Positions 1 to 4,619 of a stretch of DNA of 6,837 nt are shown here, one piece after another. This stretch comes from an uncultured Collinsella sp. (lineage in GTDB: Bacteria > Actinomycetota > Coriobacteriia > Coriobacteriales > Coriobacteriaceae). The notes beneath the pieces are model-generated. The model saw only the letters and a list, made by a program, of their open reading frames with translations. It ran no database searches and was not told the origin of the DNA. The position numbers and the translations under genes were made by a program. The stretch covers positions 1 to 6,837 of the forward strand of contig CABVBR010000112.1 of assembly GCA_902496645.1 (NCBI GenBank), given 5' to 3'. Numbering within the stretch: the first letter of the stretch is position 1; each line of letters starts with the position of its first letter.

Positions 1-1
1 C

Positions 2-223
2 CGCTGCCCCAAGTGCAATCCGAGCCAGCCCAAGCGCAACGTTGAGTTTTGGGAAGCAAAGTTCCGGCGCAACGTCGAGCGCGACCGAGCTGCCGTGGCA
101 GCACTCACCGAAATGGGCTGGACGCCCATAACCATCTGGGAATGCGAACTCAAAAAGGACCGCATCGATACCACCATGGAAAAGGTCATCGAGCAGGTGC
201 GAGCCGTGACTCCGCAGCGCTAA
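2..223 (+). CDS. vsr: Very short patch repair endonuclease Vsr, C-terminal part (5' end outside window)
   Basis: The frame is open from base 2 and gives 73 residues before the TAA at 221-223. They match the C-terminal half of Vsr, the nickase that cuts 5' of the T in T:G mismatches left by deamination of 5-methylcytosine. Visible landmarks in order: an RCPKC segment, matching the zinc-site cysteines of the family; NVEFWEAKF; NVERD; and GWTPITIWECEL, whose Cys in WECEL is the last zinc ligand in E. coli Vsr. The catalytic Asp and the N-terminal half lie upstream of the window. Vsr genes usually sit beside a cytosine-5 DNA methyltransferase, so one is expected further left (inference). The end looks intact, with no frameshift. 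The family call is firm. Activity cannot be judged without the missing half. Confidence 0.87.
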   Translation, partial: RCPKCNPSQPKRNVEFWEAKFRRNVERDRAAVAALTEMGWTPITIWECELKKDRIDTTMEKVIEQVRAVTPQR

Positions 224-474
224 AACGAGCCATTCACAGGTCCCGCACGCCCGCGCCACATCCGCGCCACAAACCTTAGAAAGCCCTTAAGCCCAAAACC
301 TTACAAGAGTGTTACTCAGTATCTCTGACCTGCGGTTTCATCGTAATCGCAAACCTCATTAAGTCTTTCTTTAGCGCTTCTTTGCAACGACCGCGGCATA
401 ATACTGCCAACGCACGGGACCTAGCAGCACACCCCGTGCGCAACCTTTTGGTGGACATCGAGGAGGCCGCACGC
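224..474. other. Intergenic stretch between vsr and the small ORF
   Basis: I see no convincing gene here. The stretch holds short direct repeats: CCGCGCCACA at 251-260 and 262-271, AAGCCC at 281-286 and 289-294, and AAACCTTA at 271-278 and 296-303. None forms a recognisable known element. CATAAT at 397-402 resembles a -10 box, but no good -35 box sits at the right distance. I found no hairpin with a T-run that would end vsr transcription. Confidence 0.5.
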
Positions 475-684
475 ATGCATTCTTCCAATGACGCAGCACA
501 GCTGCCATCCCTAAAACATGCAGACCTTTTCTCCTTCCCCCCGACACAGAGAAGCGGCCTCCTCGACTCCCCCACCACAAAAGCCAAACGCTCAACCAAT
601 CAGAGCCTCAACTTGCGAGCATCGTTCGAAAAGCTCCAAGCATCCCTAGACAAGGCGTTCCCCGAACAGGCAAGAGCAATCTAA
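475..684 (+). CDS. Small hypothetical protein, 69 residues
   Basis: I do not recognise this protein. The ATG at 475 follows an ideal AGGAGG at 461-466 with eight bases between, which is the main reason to believe it is translated. The frame stays open further upstream to a TTG at 382, but the ribosome site favours 475. The predicted product is hydrophilic, with no signal peptide, membrane segment or cysteine. Its first half is rich in Ser, Pro and Thr and looks disordered. The last third, from about residue 47 (LRASFEKLQASLDKAF), could form one amphipathic helix. The TAA lies 25 bases before the AraC-type gene, so the two may share a transcript. It could be a genuine small protein, a leader ORF for the regulator, or the remnant of a decayed gene. 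Confidence 0.45.
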   Translation: MHSSNDAAQLPSLKHADLFSFPPTQRSGLLDSPTTKAKRSTNQSLNLRASFEKLQASLDKAFPEQARAI

Positions 685-697
685 GCCCATCGCGCTT

Positions 698-703
698 TAT
701 ACT
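698..703 (+). promoter_or_regulatory. Possible -10 box just before the AraC-type gene
   Basis: TATACT ends six bases before the ATG at 710, so transcription from it would begin at or very near the start codon, giving a leaderless mRNA. No Shine-Dalgarno sequence precedes either 710 or the in-frame ATG at 719, which fits that idea. The matching -35 region, around 675-680, is poor, so this remains a candidate. Confidence 0.35.
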
Positions 704-709
704 GATGCC

Positions 710-1642
710 ATGCGAAACATGGATCACATAGAATTGCACCGCGGAGGACGCGAGGAAGCCTTTCCCGAGACCGCCGAAGACTGGCCCTATATTGCCGAAC
801 GCGCAGAATTCGCTCGCTATCCGGGTAATTCTGTCCCCTGGCACTGGCATTCCGAAGTCGAGCTTTTCTACATGGAGCAGGGAACAATTGACTATCACAC
901 GCGTGCGGCTCAGGAGCACATGCGCTTTGAGGAAGGGTCCGCCGGCTTTATCAACGGCGGCGTTTTGCACAGCACCCTTCAATCACCCAATTCGGCGCCA
1001 GCCATTCAAATGCTGCATATCTTTCAACCATCAATGCTCGGCGACCCCGCGGGACGCCTTCAAAAGCGCTACATCAATCCTTTACTGCAATGTCAAGGCG
1101 TCGATATGCTCAAATGGTCGCCCGCCAACCCCGACGATATGCCCTTTATCGATTTGCTGAAGAGCTCCTTCAGCCACGATCTTCAACAGCCGCAGAACGA
1201 GATGGCGCTTCGAAATTGCCTGTCAGAACTCTGGGTTCAGATTTATGCCAAAGCTAAATCACAATTCGCTTTGGACAATAGTTCTTTGATGACCAGCCGT
1301 GAAATTCGGTTCAGGGAAATTCTGGACTACATCCGCACACACTATGCAGACAGCATAGATGTTCCCCAAATTGCGTCCGCGGTCGGCATCAGCGAAAGAG
1401 ATTGTTATCGCACCATCAAAGCTTGCGCGGGAACAACCCCGGCCGCGTATCTACGCGCATACCGCATCACCCGCGCCTGCACGCTCTTGACGCACACCAC
1501 GCGAACGGTACAGACGATCGCTCACCAATGCGGCTTTGCAACGGCAAGCCACCTTGGGCAGGTATTCAAGGAACAAATTGGCTGCACCCCTTCTGAGTAT
1601 CGAGCCATGAGGCAGAATTTCGATACTACAGGGCAGAAATAA
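710..1642 (+). CDS. AraC-family transcriptional regulator with N-terminal cupin
   Basis: A 310-residue DNA-binding regulator, normal in length for the family. Residues about 40-110 form the cupin sensor (AraC_binding type): a PWHWHSEVELFYMEQG segment near 43-58, then GSAGFINGGVLHS near 77-88. The HWH and later His residues are typical of this fold. Residues about 200-302 carry the two helix-turn-helix motifs: DVPQIASAVGISE at 217-229, then VQTIAHQCGFATASHLGQVF at 267-286 and the closing GCTPSEYR. The ligand is unknown; cupin AraC proteins usually sense sugars or small metabolites. No ribosome site precedes the ATG at 710 or the in-frame ATG at 719, so the start is uncertain by three codons. 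The HAD phosphatase follows after 59 bases on the same strand and may be its target or co-transcribed (inference). Confidence 0.9.
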   Translation: MRNMDHIELHRGGREEAFPETAEDWPYIAERAEFARYPGNSVPWHWHSEVELFYMEQGTIDYHTRAAQEHMRFEEGSAGFINGGVLHSTLQSPNSAPAIQMLHIFQPSMLGDPAGRLQKRYINPLLQCQGVDMLKWSPANPDDMPFIDLLKSSFSHDLQQPQNEMALRNCLSELWVQIYAKAKSQFALDNSSLMTSREIRFREILDYIRTHYADSIDVPQIASAVGISERDCYRTIKACAGTTPAAYLRAYRITRACTLLTHTTRTVQTIAHQCGFATASHLGQVFKEQIGCTPSEYRAMRQNFDTTGQK

Positions 1643-1701
1643 CGCTAGCGCTTCCACCTCACCTGTCCCACACTATCAGACAGATGAGAGAAAGGAATGC
1701 C

Positions 1702-2325
1702 ATGAAACAATTCGACCATGTCGTGTTTGACGTTGATGGAACATTGGCAGATACAGAAGAAAGCGTTCTGTCATCGCTTGCCCAAATTGTCCAAGAAGAG
1801 ACCGGCAAAACGCTCCCCCGAAACGAGCTTGAATTTGCCCTCGGCATACCCGGCAAGAATGCCCTTGAGAAGCTTGGAATCTACTCGCAAGCAACGTTGG
1901 ATCGCTGGTGCCAAGTTGCCGCCAGCTATAAAAGCACCATCAGCGTGTTTCCAGGTTTGCTTGAAGTCATCGCAAAACTCGCCGATAGCGGTTGCAATCT
2001 TGGCATTGTCTCCTCACGTGCGCGCGACGAATACGCAGAAGAAATAGCGCCCCTTGGCTTCGATACGTATTTTGAGCACATCATCCTTGTCGAAGACACA
2101 ACCGAACACAAGCCAGCACCCGCACCCATGCTCGAATATCTCCGACGTACGGGCGCGAATCCTGGCAACGTCGTCTACGTTGGCGACACCGTCTACGACG
2201 AACAATGCGCAACTTCAGCAGGGGTCAGTTTTGCCAGAGCAGCATGGGGATCACACCAAGATATCCCAAATGCCACCTACAACCTCAAAACCCCCAACGA
2301 CCTGTTAACCCTAACAACCAAGTAA
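1702..2325 (+). CDS. HAD-superfamily hydrolase (phosphoglycolate phosphatase-like)
   Basis: A cytosolic Mg-dependent phosphatase of 207 residues in the HAD subfamily IA layout. All four motifs are visible: FDVDGTLADT with nucleophile Asp10 and acid/base Asp12; GIVSSR with Ser104; Lys137 in EHKPAP; and VGDTVYDEQCA with Asp162 and Asp166 for metal binding. Residues about 15-85 form the helical cap, the part that sets substrate choice. It resembles Gph and PGMB-like enzymes, but the substrate cannot be read from sequence. The start at 1702 is chosen because AAAGGA at 1691-1696 lies five bases before it. The in-frame ATG at 1684 lies upstream of that site and would add six residues. The gene follows the AraC-type regulator by 59 bases and converges on the aldolase gene. 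Confidence 0.9.
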   Translation: MKQFDHVVFDVDGTLADTEESVLSSLAQIVQEETGKTLPRNELEFALGIPGKNALEKLGIYSQATLDRWCQVAASYKSTISVFPGLLEVIAKLADSGCNLGIVSSRARDEYAEEIAPLGFDTYFEHIILVEDTTEHKPAPAPMLEYLRRTGANPGNVVYVGDTVYDEQCATSAGVSFARAAWGSHQDIPNATYNLKTPNDLLTLTTK

Positions 2326-2374
2326 CCCTCCCATCCCAAATTCGCAGTCCTAACGCCACAAGGGCGATTGAGCA

Positions 2375-2525
2375 GGACGGTTTGGGCGGGTCCCGTACTT
2401 AGTTTCCAAAATCATTCCGCAGCGCGAAGGCCCCCGTTGTCAACGCTTCGAAGAAGCGAGACAACGGGGGCCTTCATGCGCGAGGACGTTTTGGAAACTA
2501 AGTACGGGACCCGCCCAAACCGTCC
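2375..2525. repeat. 151-base nested palindrome between convergent genes
   Basis: Outer arms 2375-2411 and 2489-2525 are perfect 37-base inverted repeats (GGACGGTTTGGGCGGG... against ...CCCGCCCAAACCGTCC). Inner arms 2426-2441 and 2460-2475 (GAAGGCCCCCGTTGTC and its complement) are perfect over 16 bases. At the tip CGCTTC (2444-2449) pairs with GAAGCG (2453-2458) around a GAA loop. The segments between outer and inner arms (2412-2425 and 2476-2488) do not match, apart from GCGC/GCGC and TCC/GGA pairings. No T-run follows either outer arm, and no flanking target-site duplication is evident. It lies between the ends of two convergent genes. Possible roles are a two-way transcription barrier, a MITE-like mobile repeat, or a structured RNA. 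The structure is certain; the function is not known. Confidence 0.93.
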
Positions 2526-2533
2526 GGTGGGAT

Positions 2534-2557
2534 CAGAGTACCCTTGTTGTTACTCTG
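2534..2557 (-). repeat. Short inverted repeat spanning the aldolase stop codon
   Basis: CAGAGTA (2534-2540) and TACTCTG (2551-2557) are seven-base arms around a ten-base spacer. Read on the - strand, the first arm contains the aldolase TAA. The hairpin is not followed by a T-run, so it is at best a weak terminator or an mRNA 3'-end stabiliser acting together with the large palindrome nine bases beyond. Confidence 0.35.
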
Positions 2558-3407
2558 CTTTGCCCACAGAGTTGAGGTTGGTCATGCGAATCTTAACCAG
2601 CTCGGTGATCTCACGCATGCCCTCCTTGGCCGGCTTCTTGGGGTCGAAGCAGGCAGGGTTTTCGGCCATGTAGGCCATGAAGCCCTTGGTGTAGGCCTGA
2701 CGCAGCTCGGTGGCGTAGTTAACCTTGCAGATGCCGTTCTTCACAGCCTCGGCAACCTGCTCATCGGGCACACCAGAGGTGCCGTGCAGAACCAGCGGCA
2801 CGTCGACGGCGTCGCGGATGGCCTTGACCACGGACTGCTCGATGTGCGGATCGCTCGTGTACACGCCGTGGCTGGTGCCAACGCCAATAGCGAGAGAGGT
2901 GCAGCCAGTGCGCTCGACAAACTCCTTGGCCTCGGCAGGATCGGTGTAGGGGCTCTCGCCCTCAACCGCGGGACCGTCGTCCTCCTTGCCGCCAACCTTA
3001 CCGAGCTCGGCCTCGACGGGCACGCCCATGGCGCGGCCAGCATCGGCGACGGACTTGGTCAGGGCGATGTTGTCCTCGAAGGACTCGTGCGAACCGTCGA
3101 TCATGACAGAGGTGTAGCCCGTGCGGAAAGCCTGCATGCAGCGGTCATAGCCATCGCCGTGATCGAGGTGCAGAGCGACGGGCACGGAAGCGCGCTCGGC
3201 GGCAGCCTTGACCATGCCGTAGAAGTAGTCCAGACCAGCGGTCTTGATGGTGCCCGGGGTGGTCTGCATGATGACGGGGGACTTGGTCTCCTCGGCAGCG
3301 GCCAGAACGGCCATAACAAACTCGAGGTTCTCGACGTTGAACGCGCCAACGGCGTAGTGGCCGGCCTGAGCGTCCTTGAGCATCTTTTCGGTGGTAACAA
3401 GTGCCAT
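2550..3407 (-). CDS. fba: Class II fructose-/tagatose-bisphosphate aldolase
   Basis: A zinc-dependent aldolase of 285 residues that splits a ketose 1,6-bisphosphate into dihydroxyacetone phosphate and glyceraldehyde 3-phosphate. Asp82 (catalytic) and zinc ligands His83, His180 and His208 are all present and fall at the same numbers as in E. coli GatY. Phosphate-binding LHGTSGVP (207-214) and NYAT (230-233) are seen, as are VMIDGS (101-106) and EAELGKVGG (132-140). GICKVN before NYATELR is closer to GatY/KbaY than to B. subtilis FbaA as I remember them, so tagatose bisphosphate is a possible substrate; fructose bisphosphate is the default call. The start at 3407 has AGGAG nine bases upstream; the frame stays open to 3557, but that extension looks non-coding. 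The divergent DeoR-type gene suggests sugar-responsive control. GC-rich, regular codon use suggests high expression. Confidence 0.93.
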   Translation of the reverse strand: MALVTTEKMLKDAQAGHYAVGAFNVENLEFVMAVLAAAEETKSPVIMQTTPGTIKTAGLDYFYGMVKAAAERASVPVALHLDHGDGYDRCMQAFRTGYTSVMIDGSHESFEDNIALTKSVADAGRAMGVPVEAELGKVGGKEDDGPAVEGESPYTDPAEAKEFVERTGCTSLAIGVGTSHGVYTSDPHIEQSVVKAIRDAVDVPLVLHGTSGVPDEQVAEAVKNGICKVNYATELRQAYTKGFMAYMAENPACFDPKKPAKEGMREITELVKIRMTNLNSVGKAE

Positions 3408-3613
3408 GAGCGTTTGCTCCTCTCCCTCGCCCGCATCTGGACATCGGGCGTAGTTGTTCACAAGGCATTTTACCTTGCGTTTTGCTGCGCTCATTGTATG
3501 AAATTCAGCAGCTTTGCACGTGCGAGATATTGAGCCCATGCAGGTCAATACAGTCATTTTTGAAAAGCAAACGGAAGAAATTTGAGCCGAGTTGACATGT
3601 TCGATATTGAATT

Positions 3614-3642
3614 TTGAGCGTTCAGCGTCTTTCTTTTATAGA
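3614..3642 (+). promoter_or_regulatory. Candidate sigma-70-type promoter of the DeoR-type gene
   Basis: TTGAGC (3614-3619) and TATAGA (3637-3642) are separated by 17 bases, each with one or two differences from consensus. Transcription would begin near 3649, well before either possible start codon of the regulator. The -10 box sits inside the palindrome at 3632-3647, so a protein bound there would block RNA polymerase. Confidence 0.5.
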
Positions 3643-3647
3643 AAAGA
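3632..3647. promoter_or_regulatory. Palindrome over the -10 box, candidate operator
   Basis: TCTTTT-ATAG-AAAAGA has six-base perfect arms and a four-base centre, overlapping the TATAGA box. Its position suits an autoregulatory operator for the DeoR-type repressor, or a shared operator with the aldolase gene. A/T-rich palindromes occur by chance in such sequence, so the call rests mainly on position and on the second, related palindrome downstream. Confidence 0.4.
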
Positions 3648-3664
3648 TAAGTAATCGAAAGGTG

Positions 3665-3685
3665 TTTTCTTACTCAAAAAGAAAA
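3665..3685. promoter_or_regulatory. Second A/T palindrome near the DeoR-type gene start
   Basis: TTTTCTT (3665-3671) and AAGAAAA (3679-3685) are perfect seven-base arms around a seven-base spacer. They reuse the TTTTCT/AGAAAA words of the first palindrome, 33 bases upstream. The right arm runs into the ATG at 3685. It may be a second binding site for the same regulator or a weak leader hairpin. Confidence 0.35.
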
Positions 3686-3741
3686 TGAACGAAAATGAGG
3701 TCAACACAATTCCTGCAAATTTAGTCGAGAATGGAGCCACC

Positions 3742-4545
3742 ATGGCCCATGCAACAACCCGTGCTTTTGCCGACGAACGCCGTACCGCCATTATGGAAAT
3801 GCTCGATCATAACGCCTCGGTGCAGGTAGCAGAAATCGCCCAGACCTTTGGCGTGTCCTCCGTCACCGCCCGCGCCGACCTGGACGCGCTCGCCGAAGCA
3901 GGCAAGCTGCGCCGCACACATGGTGGTGCTGTATCGCTCCACAAACGCCTGACCGTCTCCACGCAGGATCGCCGCATCAATGTCAACGTCGCCGCCAAGC
4001 AGGCCATCGCACAAAGCGCCATCGAGCTCGTCAATGACGGCGACACGCTGCTCGTCGACTCGGGCACCACGGCGCTCGAGTTCGTCCGGCTCCTCGATCA
4101 GCGCGACGGTATCACCGTCATCACGGCAGACATTACCATTGCCGATTACATCGACGAGAGCATGCCCTCGGTCGATGTCGTCATGCTGGGCGGGGCGCTG
4201 CGCAAAGGCCATCGTTATTTGTACGGACCGCTCACCATGCAGGCGCTCCAAATGGTCCATGCCGATCTGGCCGTCATGTGCCCCGGCGCCTTTGTCTCCA
4301 GCTGCGGCTTTACGACCGACTTTCCCCAGATGGCCGAGACCAAAACGGCGATGATCGCCGCGGCCCATCAAAGCGTCGCCCTCATGGACGCCAGCAAGGT
4401 TAACGGACGCGGCATGTACCGCTTTGCCGAGCTTGCCGACGTTGACACCATCGTGATGGACCGTGACCCCGATCATGCCGTCGCCGCCTCAATCGCCGAG
4501 GCCACCGACAGCGCACGTCCAGCCCTCATCATCGCCGGCGCTTAA
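3742..4545 (+). CDS. DeoR/GlpR-family transcriptional regulator
   Basis: A DNA-binding repressor-type protein of 267 residues, typical DeoR length. Residues about 10-65 form the winged helix-turn-helix: VQVAEIAQTFGVSSVTARADL with the recognition helix near 39-50, followed by the hallmark RRTHGGAV (58-64). Residues about 80-240 form the DeoRC sensor, an isomerase-like fold that binds phosphorylated sugars: VDSGTTALE (105-113), MLGGALRKG (148-156), CGFTTDFPQMAETK (188-201) and MDASK (215-219). The start at 3742 is preferred because GGAG lies five bases before it. An in-frame ATG at 3685 would add 19 residues unlike the family and has only a weak A-rich site. Divergent orientation from the bisphosphate aldolase suggests that it controls that gene and senses a related sugar phosphate (inference). 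Confidence 0.92.
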   Translation: MAHATTRAFADERRTAIMEMLDHNASVQVAEIAQTFGVSSVTARADLDALAEAGKLRRTHGGAVSLHKRLTVSTQDRRINVNVAAKQAIAQSAIELVNDGDTLLVDSGTTALEFVRLLDQRDGITVITADITIADYIDESMPSVDVVMLGGALRKGHRYLYGPLTMQALQMVHADLAVMCPGAFVSSCGFTTDFPQMAETKTAMIAAAHQSVALMDASKVNGRGMYRFAELADVDTIVMDRDPDHAVAASIAEATDSARPALIIAGA

Positions 4546-4587
4546 ACAAAAACCACCACAAAGGTGCCTGTCCCCTTTGTGGTGGTT
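4544..4587 (-). terminator. Intrinsic terminator of the flavo-diiron gene
   Basis: Arms 4551-4564 (AACCACCACAAAGG) and 4574-4587 are perfect 14-base inverted repeats with a nine-base loop. Read on the - strand, the stem is followed by TTTGTTT, and the last stem bases add two more Ts, giving a good U-tract. It lies 32 bases after the flavo-diiron stop codon, so it serves that gene. The T-tract overlaps the DeoR-type stop codon. In the + direction there is no T-run, so two-way function is doubtful. Stem and loop contain GGGGACAGGCACC, which I believe recurs widely in some bacterial genomes, though I cannot check it here. Confidence 0.85.
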
Positions 4588-4619
4588 GTGATGGTTGAGC
4601 GTCAAAAGTGAACGTGTCG

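Larger units (their letters stand above)
3408..3741. other. Divergent control region between aldolase and DeoR-type genes
   Basis: This region is much more A/T-rich than its neighbours, especially 3541-3690, as expected for a two-way promoter region. For the rightward gene it holds a promoter and two A/T palindromes, listed separately. For the leftward aldolase, TACAAT on the - strand (plus 3493-3498) is a possible -10 box without a good -35. CAAGG-N7-CCTTG (3461-3477) between it and the aldolase start is a possible operator or leader hairpin. A perfect TTGACA at 3592-3597 has no -10 box at proper spacing. Confidence 0.5.

Noticed and set aside
251..303. Short direct repeats after vsr as a CRISPR or iteron array
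   Set aside because: Units of 6-10 bases occur only twice each with irregular spacing; no array structure.
1643..1650. CGCTAGCG palindrome just after the AraC-type stop codon
   Set aside because: Only eight bases with no spacer and no T-run; too short to support a terminator or operator.
2412..2488. Invertible promoter switch between the 37-base inverted repeats
   Set aside because: The segment is itself nearly palindromic and holds no clear promoter, so inversion would change almost nothing. No recombinase gene is nearby in the window.
2544..3533. Long + strand open frame antisense to the aldolase gene
   Set aside because: It mirrors a GC-rich, strongly coding aldolase and has a low-complexity Gly/Leu/Val/His-rich translation. 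Such antisense frames are a side effect of codon bias.
3408..3557. N-terminal extension of the aldolase up to 3557
   Set aside because: AGGAG before the ATG at 3407 and the family's normal start (ALVTTEKML) fix the start; the extension overlaps promoter sequence.
3592..3597. Perfect TTGACA as -35 box of the DeoR-type gene
   Set aside because: No -10-like sequence lies 16-18 bases downstream; the TTGAGC/TATAGA pair is better spaced.
3721..4476. 251-codon - strand frame antisense to the DeoR-type gene
   Set aside because: The + strand has a full DeoR protein; the antisense product shows no recognisable domain.
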